A DNA stretch of 64,000 bases from Synaphobranchus kaupii (Eukaryota; Chordata; Actinopteri; Anguilliformes; Synaphobranchidae), in contig CM056381.1 in the NCBI GenBank assembly GCA_029718625.1, forward strand, positions 58,646,157 to 58,710,156. Direction: 5' to 3'. Both the position numbers and the translations under genes were made by a program. The notes under the pieces were generated by a model. That model was not told the origin of the DNA. It saw nothing but the letters and a program-made list of their open reading frames with translations, and did not search any database. Shown in pieces: positions 1-9,599 of the stretch. Positions within the stretch are counted from its first letter, which is position 1; each line of letters begins with the position of its first letter.

Positions 1-83
1 ACAGTGAGCTTGAAGGTAGTATGAGTAAGGAAGTGTGTATTGCAGAAATTTGAGTGGTAGGGAAATGTTAGCGTTAAGATTTT

Positions 84-440
84 TGGCAGCAAATCCACTT
101 TAAGTCTGTGCAGTTGCACAACGAGGATCAGGGGTTCACGCCCCTGGTCCTGCCAGATCTGAGAATGGCCGGTGCCTTGAGGGAGTGGCAATTGGCGGCC
201 ACTCAAGGGGTGGGGACTAGATGGGGGAGAATCCTCGCGCTAGTGGCACCGGGTGAGTTGGAATCACGGTCAGAAGCTCCCTGAAGAGGATGTGGCGCCC
301 TCCTTCCTACTACCGGCTGATGGGGTTCTGTATAGCAACAAATTCTCAAGCGGTTGCTACACAGGGAATTGAATAGCATAGGGTGCAATTGGCTACCAAC
401 TTGGGAGAAAAACTGGAATTTATAATAAAAAAAAAATTTT
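84..440 (+). repeat. tRNA-derived SINE-like unit
   Basis: A tRNA-like head is visible: a T-arm-like hairpin at 129-146 contains a B-box-like GGTTCACGCCC (133-143), and short segments before and after it (GGCAG near 84 and GGTCCTGCC near 146) could form a degenerate acceptor. It is followed by a GC-richer body that ends in an A-rich tail near 425-440. The phrase near 395 (CAATTGGCTACCAA, then GGGAGAAAAA) resembles tails of several fish SINEs. I cannot name the family. An old tRNA pseudogene fused to unique DNA is the main alternative. Confidence 0.45.
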
Positions 441-738
441 CAGCAAAATGGCCACATAAAGCTTTTTGGAAAAAAAAGCAAAAAACAAAACACACACACA
501 TACACATTCACTCACCCACTCATATACTGTACCCTCGATAATGTTTGTAACAAAGACATATATTTTTCTTTATTTGGCTCTGTACTCCACAATTTTAGAT
601 TTTGGGATCAAACAATTCATGTGTGGTTAATTTTGGTTTCACTATGTTGAAGTTACAGCACTTTTAATATACCCCCCTTTTCAGGGCAACATAAGGAACA
701 CCTCTACAGTTGATGACTGAAAAATTCTCACCAAAATG

Positions 739-1072
739 AAGAAAAAACCCCAAACATCTGTCCGATCAGAAACCCTCTTCAGGACGCAGGCGTGGATGTG
801 TCAGTGACCACTGTCCGTAGAAGACTTCATGAACAGAACTACAGAGGCTACTCTGCAAGATGTAAACCACGAGTTGGCTCCAAAAATAAAGTGGCCAGGT
901 TACAGTTTGCTAAGAAGTACCTAAAAAAGCCTGCAGACAGATGAGAACAAGACTCACTTGTATCAGAGTGATGGCAGTGGAGGCCAAAAGGAACTGCTCA
1001 AGATCCAAAGTATACCACCTCATCGGTGAAACGTGGTGGGGGTGTTATGGTTTGGGCATGTACGGCTGCCCA
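739..1072 (+). pseudogene. Tc1 transposase, 5' fragment
   Basis: Reading the plus strand in shifting frames gives Tc1 transposase-like peptide: a region resembling SVTTVRRRLHEQNYRG, then KPRVGSKNK and a GGGVMVWAC-like segment that precedes the second catalytic Asp in the family. Several frameshifts and stops are present, and coding similarity stops abruptly at about 1072 where the LINE insertion begins. The enzyme would have bound the element ends and catalysed cut-and-paste transposition. This copy is non-functional. Confidence 0.7.
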
Positions 1073-1245
1073 ATAACTAGAATAACTTTTTTTCCTGTGA
1101 GAGAACTTCAGTTGTAGTTGCCAGCAGTAAAAAAGACAGACAGAGGGGCAAACCCACAAAACACAAACAAACAGGTTAAATAAAGACATTCAATTGAATT
1201 ATATGTCTCACATTAATGAAGGTATAAGTTGAGTGAAATACATTA

Positions 1246-1929
1246 TGATTATAAGGGAGGGGAAGGGGTCGGAGAACCAGACGCGACCGGAAGGGGATCC
1301 AAAAGTTACCACTAACGTGGGAACCACAAGTAGGAGAACAAATAGGGATACCCTGACAGAACAGGGAAAACAAACAAAGGGGAAATAACAAACAACCCAC
1401 AAAAGAAGGCGAAAAAAGAACTCGCAATAAACGAGCAGAGAAAAAGAAAGAACCTCCGGCTCTCAGAAAATAAACGAGCCACAATAAGGAGGGGAATAAA
1501 AAGATAACGAAAACCTCCCGCTCAAAGCAAGGCAAACAGAGCGAATACGAAAGGAGGAAAATATAAAGGTAACTGAGGTTACAGCCTCAAAGAGGACTGG
1601 GGAAAAACAGAGAAAAGACCTTAGAAAAGAGAAAGATAAAAGGATAACCTAAAAAAACTAATCCTAAAACTCAAATCTAACAAAGTTCCTGTGTATATTT
1701 TAGACAAAAAAAATATGCAGTCTTCGGAAGTCCTATACCAATTACCTGGCCAGAGCGTAAACAGAGTTGACACTAAAGCACAGAACACAGAAGGCGCTGG
1801 GCTTAAGTAGCCTGACCGCACCTGAACCCCATAACCATAATTGGTACGGAATGCGGAAAAAAACAACAACTAGCGGCCCTGACAGGCAACACCTGCAGAG
1901 AGGAATAAGCAGGCTGGAAAACCATGACA
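1246..1929 (-). mobile_element. Solo LTR, chromovirus (Sushi-like) type
   Basis: In minus orientation it begins TGTCATGG and ends near ...TAATCA, consistent with TG...CA LTR ends. The order of motifs (TGTCATGG start, a CTTAAGCCC stretch about 110 bp in, T/C-rich body, a CGTCTGGTTCTCCGA block near the end) parallels the LTR at 43444-44233, which precedes a chromovirus gag. Flanking pentamers CATTA (1241-1245) and GATTA (1930-1934) differ at one position and may be a decayed 5-bp target duplication. No internal retroelement sequence remains, as expected after LTR-LTR recombination. Confidence 0.6.
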
Positions 1930-1998
1930 GATTATGATTAAAATTACTATTATTATTAGTATTATGATCAAAATTATATTTAATTAATTCATTATGAA

Positions 1999-2760
1999 TT
2001 ATGATGAAAAATTAAGCATCAAAAGCAATAACAGTTCCTCATCTGTCTTGAGATGTCCAGTTTCATTAAGCAGTCTAACAGCTGTAGGGACAAAGCTGCT
2101 TCGGGCTCTTTTGGTTTTAAGGGGCGAGGACCTTAATCTTCGACGTGATTTCTCAAAGAGAGAGTTCAGGGGATGTGATGGAAGGGCAATAATGCTCTTT
2201 TCTTTTTTACCTGTACGCTCTTCATACAGATGTTTCAGCAGTTTTTGTTGTTTCCCTATGATTTTAGTAGCCTGTACTGTCACCCTATCCAGCTTCAGTT
2301 GCCTGATTTCACTTAATGAGCCAAACCAAGCTGTTAGGCTAAAGGTCAGCACTGTCTCAAGGAAGCAGGTGTAAAATGCTTGCAGTACTGACTGGCTCAC
2401 ATCCAGATTCCTGAGCTTCCGGAGGAAATACAGCCTTGACTGACACTTTGCATGCACTCGATGACAGTTTGCCTCAAAGGTCAGTTTATTATCTATGATG
2501 GTACCCAGATATCTGTATTCCTCAACTGTTTTGGCTTTGATGGTAAGGGGCTTCAGTGGAGACGGCTCACGCTGGAAGTCGATGGCGAATTCTTTAGTCT
2601 TCTCCACATTCAAGTCCAAGAAATTGACTTCACACCACTGTTGGAACTGGCTGACAGCAGATTGAAGCTTGTCGTCAGAGTTGAATGAGTCCACAATTAC
2701 TGTATCATCTGAGTACTTGATGAAAGTGATCTCAGGACAGTTACTTTGGCAGCCATCCAA
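1999..2760 (-). pseudogene. LINE reverse transcriptase, C-terminal half
   Basis: An open stretch of about 253 codons. It begins just upstream of the RT catalytic box (KYSDDTVIV, residues 16-24; the usual YADD reads YSDD) and continues through the thumb with a YRYLGTIIDNKLTF segment and the C-terminal WFGSLS and KIIGKQQ region typical of fish Rex1/Babar and CR1-like elements. Fingers, palm start and any endonuclease are missing because of 5' truncation. It has no initiation codon of its own in a meaningful place, so it is a fragment of a larger ORF2. Clade assignment by eye is moderately sure; the non-LTR RT assignment is firm. Confidence 0.8.
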
Positions 2761-2777
2761 AGTTATTGAGTTATCTG

Positions 2778-3115
2778 CTCAAGCAAATGCCTCCAAACTG
2801 ATTGGAATTTGCGTCATCCTACAGCAAGACAATGATCCAAGAAATACTGGACTAAAGCAATTTTCTTTTTTCAACAATTTTCTAAATTCTTGACTGGCTA
2901 AGTCAGTTAGCCGATCTGAATCCAATTGAAGATGTGTTTCATATGCTGAAGAAAAAGGCAACTAGCCCCCGAAACAAGCAGGAGCTGAATATGACTGCAG
3001 TACAGGCCTAGCAGAGCATCACCAGAGAAGATATTGAGCACCTGGTGATTTCTATGAGTCACAGACATCAAGTATTCATTGCATGGAAAGGATATTCGAC
3101 AAAGTACTAAACATG
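2778..3115 (+). pseudogene. Tc1 transposase, 3' fragment
   Basis: The plus strand resumes Tc1 coding similarity directly after the LINE: an NASKLIG-like segment, LQQDNDP (second catalytic Asp), an LNPIEDVF-like motif in a shifted frame, then a C-terminal segment ending just before the right inverted repeat. Frameshifts near 2870-2900 and an in-frame stop near 3010 break it. Together with 739-1072 it reconstitutes the layout of one ancestral transposase gene. Confidence 0.75.
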
Positions 3116-3365
3116 TCTACTTTCATTTACGTAACATTAATATGTCCAAAACATTTTGGAGCCCTGAAATTGGGGTCTATGTATAAAAAGTGCAGTCATT
3201 TTTTAATGGTGAAACTGCACAAATGCACAAATATACCCTTTAATAAAAGCTGAGGACAGCACTTTAACCACATGTGAATTGTTTGATTAAAAATCTAAAA
3301 TTGTGGAGTACAGAGCCAAATCAAGAAAAAATATGTCTGACCCAAACATTATGGAGAGCACTTAG

Positions 3366-4017
3366 TATACATTTAAAACAAGGTGTATGTAGGCATAATA
3401 TACATACACATATATAGTATAGACTATAGTATAGACTATTTTAAACAGAGTAAACACCCTTATAAAGTATGGGGTTGAGGTAAATGAAGTAAAGAATAAG
3501 CATGAATAGGGGAATAACCACTTGTTTTCATTCTAGAAACATTTTCAATGTTAAATGAGATGTACATGATTTTCAAAGATTTTGACATGCAGTGTCATTA
3601 TATATTTGATATTTTAAATTGAATAATGGCTGTTTGTTATTACATTGCCTGAAGGATCATTTTCGTACTTGCTACACATTGTAAATATATTCCTAAGTGT
3701 TCTAATGGAAAAAGTCCTTATTGCTTCAATTTTTCATTAAGTACATATTCGGGAAATACATTACTTCTCTTGATGCTTTAGTACCCTAATGGCACAGCAT
3801 TGCCCTGAGGCAACAAAATATTTTGGAGGGCTGAAAGTAAAATAAATGATCATTGATACATTATCAGAGGTCCTACATAATCCAAGAAATAGGGTATAAC
3901 AATCTTTTCACTCTCTTCTCCATTTGGAGCTACAGCCCCTTCCATTCCTGGACACTCATAATATTGAGTGCTTTATATATGATTAAAACCTATAAACGCG
4001 AATGAGGTCCCATCCTT
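3366..4017. other. No recognised feature
   Basis: AT-rich sequence between the Tc1 element and the L2 LINE. A short direct repeat of TATAGTATAGACTAT-type units lies near 3413-3440. No ORF, hairpin or family signature was recognised. Confidence 0.6.
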
Positions 4018-4052
4018 GGTTACATTACATTACATTACATTCATTTAGCAGA

Positions 4053-4069
4053 CGCTTTTATCCAAAGCG
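4053..4069 (-). other. L2 3' stem-loop (reverse transcriptase recognition)
   Basis: Perfect 5-6 bp stem with a GGATA-type loop, followed by CTGCTAAATGAATG and the TGTAA repeats. In UnaL2 this RNA hairpin is needed for recognition by the element's reverse transcriptase (established for eel UnaL2). A matching hairpin is present in the second copy at 49897-49913. Confidence 0.8.
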
Positions 4070-4318
4070 ACGTACAATAAGTGCATACAGAGACGTCATC
4101 AAGATCACTACAGAACAGACAAGACAAAGCACATCCTTCCCATAATGTAGCAGCTATCCCTAGTAATGAACGTTGACTGTAGTTCACAGTAAGCTGTGGG
4201 TAAATCAGCTATACTACACTTCTATTCTAAATACTATTATAAACTATAACAAACAGACAGGAAAAACACAGGGAACTAGTAAACATAGGGAACTGATATT
4301 CCTAGGTTAGAATATCAG

Positions 4319-4830
4319 TCAAGGTAGAGTCTGAAGAGGTGTGTCTTCAGGCCTCGACGGAATTCAGGCAGGGTTCGAGTAGAACGTAGGGGAATGGGAA
4401 GTTAATTCCACCACTGAGGAGCTAAGGTGGAAAAGCTCCGCAGTCGGGACGAATGAGAGCCGTTGACATGGAGGGGGGGAAGTGTGAGTCGCCCTGCTGT
4501 AGAAGAGCGAAGTGGTCGAGCAGGAACATAGTTCTGGATTAAGTCCTGCAGGTAGGCGGGGCCTGTCCTATTGGCTGCAGTGTAGGCCAGGGTCAGAACT
4601 TTGAACCTGATCCTGGCTGCAACTGGCAGCCAGTGGAGTGACCTCAGCAGGGGGGTTACATGTGAAAATTTCGGGAGGTTGAACACAAGCCGGGCAGCTG
4701 CATTCTGGATCAGTTGAAGAGGCAGAATGGCGCAGGCCGGTAGGCTTGCGAGCAGGGAGTTGCAGTAGTCCAGGCGTGAGGTGACCATGGTCTGGACAAG
4801 AAGCTGGGTGGAGTAGGTGGTCAGGTACGG
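4319..4830 (-). pseudogene. L2 LINE ORF2, C-terminal domain
   Basis: Same frame as the RT after the TGA at 4831. It contains the conserved SRLDYCNSLLA, IQNAAARLV, LHWLPV and RIRFKVLTLAY segments and reaches APQWWN, where a second stop (TAA, about 4399-4401) replaces the Glu codon of the usual WWNELP. The frame then stays open to about 4319 (TRTLPEFRRGLKTHLF). There are two stops and no frameshift across about 540 codons, so the copy is only moderately old. Confidence 0.85.
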
Positions 4831-5952
4831 TCAAATCCTTCTGATGTTGTACAGGAGGAACCTGCAGGACCGTGCCGTCGCCCTGATGTGCTCATTGAAT
4901 TCCAGCCGGTCATCCAGGACCACCCCCAGGTTCCTTGCAGAGCGGGAGGCAGCCACCACGGTCCCGTCAACGGTGATGGAGAGGTCATGTAGTGGGGAGG
5001 TCTTGTACGGCATGAAGAGGAGCTCTGTCTTGTCAAGGTTGAGCTTCAGGTGATGGGTAGCCATCCACTCAGAGATGTCAGTCAGACAAGCAGATATCCT
5101 CTCCTTAACCTGTGCGGTAGAGGGAGGGAAAGAGAGGAAGAATTGAGTATCATCAGCATAGCTATGGTATGAGAAGCCATGTGAATTAATTACTGAACCA
5201 AGAGACTTAGTATACATGGAGAACAGCAGAGGACCCAGTACAGATCCCTGCGGGACTCCTGTAGACAGGGGATGAGGAGCAGAGACGGAACTTGTCCAGG
5301 AGACTTGGTAGGATCTATCAGTGAGATACGATACAAACCAAGAGAGGGCAGTCCCAGAAATGCCCATGTCAGCAAGTGTGGAGATCAGGAGTTTGTGGTT
5401 GACCGTGTCAAATGCCGCAGACAGGTCAAGGAGAATCAGAACAGAGGAGAGGGAGGAGGCTCTAGCAGTGGCGAGTGCCTCCGTAACGGCCAGGAGAGCA
5501 GTTTCAGTGGAATGGCCGGTTCTGAAGCCGGACCGATGCGGGTCAAGCAGCTTGTTCTGGTGGAGAAAAACAGACAGTTGATTAAGGACAGCACGTTCAA
5601 TTGTTTTGGACAGGAAGGGCAAGAGAGATACAGGACGGTAGTTCTTGACATCAGAGGGGTCCAAGCTAGGTTTTTTAAGGAGTGGGGTTACACAGGCAGT
5701 TTTAAAGGCAGCAGGAACATGGCCACAGATTAGGGAGGTGTTGATAATGGAGGACAGATATGGAAGGAGCTCAGCGGATATAGATTGGAGGACTGCTGAA
5801 GGTATGGGGTCTAGTGGACAGGTGGTTGCGCGATGGCGCGTCACCAGCTGGAGCACACCTGAGTCCTCCAGAATCTTGAAGGACAACAGTGTAGGACAAT
5901 TGTGGTTCCAATATAAGTAGGTGGGGAGACGATGGCCTATAGATTCAATCAA
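4831..5952 (-). pseudogene. L2 LINE reverse transcriptase
   Basis: 373 open codons covering most of a non-LTR reverse transcriptase: NYRPVSLLP (about residues 104-112), motif A LLDLSAAFDTV with catalytic Asp 176, GVPQGSVLGPLLF (about 232-244) and the YADD box (265-268). Active-site residues are intact. The frame is stopped by TGA at 4831-4833, where family members usually have Arg (CGA), so a single CpG transition explains it. The same frame then continues. The endonuclease is absent. The protein would reverse-transcribe the LINE RNA at a nicked target. Confidence 0.9.
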
Positions 5953-6098
5953 AATTTATCTCCAACTTGGTTTTAAAATCAAATGCGAGCCATAGATTTT
6001 TCCTCACAAAAATAGTCTGGTGAATTCTGAACTGTTAATCTGTGTTCGAGAAGAAAATGTGCATTAGTATTTACTAAATAACAGTGTGTGCACATATA

Positions 6099-7201
6099 CA
6101 GTTGCAATCAAAATTATTCAACCCCCTTCACTTTTTGCACACTTTATTGTGTTGTCGATTTAATTTTAAATGGATAAAATTGCCATTTTTGTCCATCAAT
6201 CTACACTCAATAACCCATAATGACAACGTCAATACATGTTTCTAGACATTTTTGCAAATGTATAAAAAATCAAAAACTGAAATCTCTCATGTGCATAAGT
6301 ATTCAAACCCTTTGCTTTAATGTATTTTTAAAGTATCATATTTCATATTTGGTCGCATATCCTTTGCACGCTGTTACTTCCTGAAGTCTGTGACCCATCA
6401 ACATCAAAAGACTCTCGATATCTTATTTTCAGGTACTGTTACAAGCGATATTATAACCTCTCTGCATTTGAATGGATCTCTATGGGAATTGGGGGGTGAG
6501 ACTAGATTCAGCTGTAAATTACACTGGTACAGTATGGAACACATGACTGGCGAAATGGCGGTAAGTTATCAACGGTCTAAGGTATCAAACGAGCCCCAAA
6601 CCATCACTCTGCGGCCAGATATGGAGCAGATATGGATGGATCAGTTTAAGGGTTTCTTCTCCTGACTAATTTTCCTGTAGAACTCTATGGGGAAAAAAGT
6701 CAGGAGAAGAAACCCTTAAAGTGATCCATCCATGTCTACTCCATATCTGGCCGTAGAGTGATGGTTTGGGCTCGTTTGATACCTTAGACCCTTGATAACT
6801 TACAGCCATTTCGCCAGTCATGAATCTAGTCTCACCCCCCAATTCCCATAGAGATCCATTCAAATGCAGAGAGGTTATTGTATCGCTTGTAACAGTACCT
6901 GAAAATAAGATATCAAGAGTCTTTTGATGTTGATGGGTCGCAGACTTCAGGACATAACAGTATGCAAAGGATGTGTGACCAAATATTAAATATGATACAT
7001 TAAAGCAAAGGGTTTGAATACTTATGCACATGAGAGATTTCAGTTTTAGATTTTTAATACATTTGCAAAAATTTCTAAAAACATGTTTTCACTTTGTCAT
7101 TATGGGTTATTGAGTGTAGATTGATGGGCAAAAATGGCAATTTTACAACACAATAAAGTGTGCAAAAAGTGAAGGGGGTTGAATAATTTTGAGTGCAACT
7201 G
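6099..7201. mobile_element. 1.1-kb Tc1-derived foldback element with shared core
   Basis: An almost perfect inverted repeat: the left arm (6099 to about 6660) is mirrored by the right arm (about 6680-7201). Termini are CAGTTGCAATC and GAGTGCAACTG, flanked by TA on both sides (6097-6098 and 7202-7203), the Tc1/mariner signature. Each arm contains about 240 bp of IR, then a stub encoding, outward, the last residues of a Tc1 transposase (ACKGYATKY-like, about 6340-6410 antisense), then a core of about 250 bp seen again at 9.3, 24.7, 40.2 and 60.7 kb. No transposase ORF is present, so it is non-autonomous. Confidence 0.9.
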
Positions 7202-7441
7202 TATTATGTATTCTTAATACATATGTGCATTGTTGGTATATTCTCGTTTTGCATTATGTTACCTTACATTGGCACACGCATTTATCTTTAGAGACTGCAG
7301 AACTCTATTACTCTCTGTTATGGTTCACTGAAAATAGCAACTTTCCTTGAGCCCTTTTTAAAATTGATAATTTTGGACCCTACCTTAGACATTGGACTTA
7401 TTTGATTAAGATAACAATTAAATACACAGTAAATATATGTA

Positions 7442-8326
7442 CAGATCCTTTCCAAAAAATGTGAATATCATGGAAAAGTTTTTTTTTTTCCATAATTCCA
7501 TTCAAAAAGTGAAACTTTCATAGATTGTAGATTAATTACACACAAAGTGAAATATTTCTAGCCTTTATTTGTTTCATTTTTCATAATTTTGGCTTACAGC
7601 TCCAGAAAACCCCCAAAACAGTATTTCAAGAAATTAGAACAGTGTGTAGAAAATCAGCATTTACTTCAGTTATTTCAGAGAATGAATGTTTTAGACTGAG
7701 TGTCACACTCTTTACGTGGTGGTTTTTGAAGCACTGACTCCAGCCTCAGTCCACTCCCTCTGCATCTCTGCCAAATTTTGGAATCGTCTTTGCTTGACAA
7801 TCCGCTGAAGCCTACGGTCATCTCTTTTGCTTGTGCACCTTCTGCCACATTTTTCCCTTCCACTAAACTTTCTATTGATATGCTTGGACACTGCACTCTG
7901 TGAACAGCCAGCCTCCTTAGCGATGACCTTTTGTGGCTTACCCATCTTCTGGAGGGTGTCAATGATGGTCTTCTGGCCAATTGTCAAGTCTGCAGTCTTC
8001 CCCATACTGAACCAAACTGAGATAAACTTTGCAGGTGTTTTGAGTAAATTAGATGATAGTGTGACACTCAGCCTAAAACATTCATTCTCTGAAATAACTG
8101 AAGTAAATGCTGATTTTCGACACTTTCGACTAATTTCTTGAAATACTGTTTTGGGGGTTTTCTGGAGCTGTAAGCCAAAATTATGAAAAATGAAACAAAT
8201 AAAGGCTAGAAATATTTCATTTTGTGTGTAATGAATCTATAATCTATGAAAGTTTCACTTTTTGAATGGAATTATGGAAAAAAAAAAAACCTTTCCATGA
8301 TATTCAAATTTTTTGGAAAGGATCTG
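7442..8326 (-). mobile_element. Tc1-like element keeping only a transposase DNA-binding domain
   Basis: Inverted repeats of about 260 bp (7442-7710 and 8060-8326) begin CAGATCCTTTCC and are flanked by TA (7440-7441 and 8327-8328). The spacer holds a single minus-strand ORF for the N-terminal domain of a Tc1 transposase. The catalytic domain is absent. The end sequence is a common fish Tc1 type. The 885-bp length and intact ends fit an internal-deletion derivative mobilised in trans. Confidence 0.9.
7712..8005 (-). CDS. Tc1 transposase N-terminal DNA-binding domain (97 aa)
   Basis: An intact ORF starting MGKTADLT with the two helix-turn-helix subdomains of the Tc1 paired-like region: a first HTH at about residues 8-46 (ending CSQSAVSKHINRKF), a GRR-type linker (consensus GRPR) near 53-56, and a second HTH at about 57-93 (ending WTEAGVSASKTTT). 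The stop lies almost exactly at the inner edge of the left inverted repeat. The full enzyme is about 340 residues; this piece has no DDE domain. If expressed it could bind the ends without cutting. Expression is unproven, and chance survival in a young copy is possible. Confidence 0.75.
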   Translation of the reverse strand: MGKTADLTIGQKTIIDTLQKMGKPQKVIAKEAGCSQSAVSKHINRKFSGREKCGRRCTSKRDDRRLQRIVKQRRFQNLAEMQREWTEAGVSASKTTT

Positions 8327-8328
8327 TA

Positions 8329-8993
8329 TATCCTCAGTATTTGGATTTAGGTATTCTTTGTGTAATCGCTTTTGTTTACTTCATGTGACTATTGTTATGA
8401 AGGCCTGAGTGAGGCAGAGAATGGAAATCATTATTTTTGGCAGCGGCTCCCTGTTTTCCTTATAAAAAAGAATTCTTCATAGAAATTACATTCATATTAA
8501 GTGTAATTTCAGAAAATGCAGTATATGCATTAACATGTATCAATGTTTACCCTAAGTTTCCAGGTGGCCACAGTGTCTGTGGGTTTTTGTGGTTTCCTTT
8601 CAATGAGCTCCCAAGTAAGGCCTTCAGAACAAGGTATGTGGATTTTTTAGCCAATCAATTAATTCAATGAACCACTGGTGCCGAGAACACCCTGATAACC
8701 AGCAGACACTGCGAGTTTGAAACCTGTGATATATAATATATTGTTGACATTATATGTGAGATAATACAATAAATATATAATAATATCATAATACAATAAA
8801 AATATAATACAATACAATATTATTACAATTTTATTAGCAAGGATTGGCATAAATATTCCACACCATTTCCATGTCATGAAAAGGCATAAATTATTTTCTG
8901 TTTTTCTTACAATTTATTTCCTCTGAATATAGGGTGTATGTAGTTTCTCATATATTCCTAATATATGCCTCCTCTGTATATTTCATATGAGCA
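8329..8993. other. AT-rich spacer without recognised features
   Basis: Contains a very AT-rich block at 8735-8830 made of AATATA/AATACAAT-type words, which behaves like simple sequence. Nothing else was recognised. Confidence 0.6.
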
Positions 8994-8995
8994 TA

Positions 8996-9595
8996 CAGTA
9001 CCAGTCAAATGTTTGGACACACCTACTCATAGAAGGTTTTTTTCTGTTATTTTTACTGTTTTCCACATTTTGGAATAGTAAAGACATCAAAACTATGAGA
9101 TAACACAAATTAAATTATGCAAAAACCAAATTTTTAAAAAGTCTTCAGATTCTTCAAAGTAGCCACCCTTTGCCTTGATAACGGCTTTGCACATTCTTGC
9201 CATTCTCTCAAACAACTTCTGTGGTAAACAGGTATTCCACAGGTAAACCGGTGATGCCATCATGATTCTGTATAAAAGGATATCAAAAGACTCCTGATAT
9301 CTTATTTCCAGGTACTCTTAGAAGCAATACTATAACCTCTCTGCATTTGAATGGATCTCTATGGGAATTGGGGGGTGGGACTAGATTTAGCTGTAAATTA
9401 CACGGGAATAGTATGGATAACTTGAAGGGTTTCTTCTCCTGACTTATTTTTCCATAGAGTTCAATAGGAAAATTTGTCAGGAGAAACAACCCTTCAAGTG
9501 ATCCATCCATATCTACTGCATATCTGGCAGCAGAGTGATGGTTTGAGACTCGTTTGATACCTCAGACCCTTGTTGACTTACAGCCAACAGCAGCA
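8996..9595. mobile_element. Chimeric Tc1-derived element with foldback core
   Basis: The left end CAGTACCAGTCAAATGTTTG, after TA at 8994-8995, is a common fish Tc1 terminus. It leads into an antisense transposase tail (about 9130-9240, family residues around GYFEES). At about 9273 it switches into the same core found in the 6.1-kb foldback, present here as a palindrome (plus 9273-9430, minus 9431-9595, centred near 9450). No matching right terminus is visible; similarity stops near 9595. Confidence 0.75.
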
Positions 9596-9599
9596 GGCT

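Larger units (their letters stand above)
1073..2777 (-). mobile_element. Rex1/CR1-type LINE, 5'-truncated, inserted in Tc1
   Basis: The minus strand carries the C-terminal part of a non-LTR reverse transcriptase (1999-2760) followed by an A/T-rich 3' UTR. The 3' end lies at about 1073 and reads like the usual fish LINE tail (GGCAACTACAACTGAAG, then AAAGTTATTCTA). The 3' UTR is interrupted at 1246-1929 by a solo LTR. The 5' truncation falls at about 2777, exactly where Tc1 similarity resumes. Target duplications were not resolved. Confidence 0.7.
527..3362 (+). mobile_element. Tc1-like DNA transposon, split by nested insertions
   Basis: Long inverted ends match: the left end from 527 (ATAATGTTTG followed by GGCTCTGTACTCCACAATTT) is mirrored before 3362, and both sides abut TA, the Tc1/mariner target duplication. 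Transposase remnants lie on the plus strand in two blocks. 739-1072 holds the N-terminal to central region up to a GVMVWAC-like segment. 2778-3110 resumes with a QQDNDP motif (second catalytic Asp region) and an LNPIEDV-like stretch. The 1.7 kb between the blocks is a LINE that contains a solo LTR. Stop codons and indels show the copy is dead. Confidence 0.85.
4018..5955 (-). mobile_element. L2-clade LINE, 5'-truncated (UnaL2-like 3' end)
   Basis: A minus-strand LINE about 1.94 kb long. Its 3' end (left on this strand) is a (TGTAA)n tail at 4018-4041 preceded by a stem-loop at 4053-4069 that reads CGCTTTGGATAAAAGCG. This matches the conserved 3' stem-loop with a GGAUA loop that L2-type reverse transcriptases recognise in eel UnaL2. 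The coding part runs from about 5952 to 4318 in one frame, interrupted only by two stop codons. Truncation at about 5955 removes the endonuclease, as is usual for target-primed insertion. Confidence 0.92.

Noticed and set aside
110..165. Possible tRNA gene
   Set aside because: Only a T-arm-like hairpin is convincing; no anticodon arm or acceptor pairing; better explained as a SINE head.
1999..2374. 126-codon plus-strand frame
   Set aside because: Antisense of the Rex1-type LINE reverse transcriptase.
5272..5733. Plus-strand frame of 153 codons
   Set aside because: Antisense shadow of the L2 reverse transcriptase.
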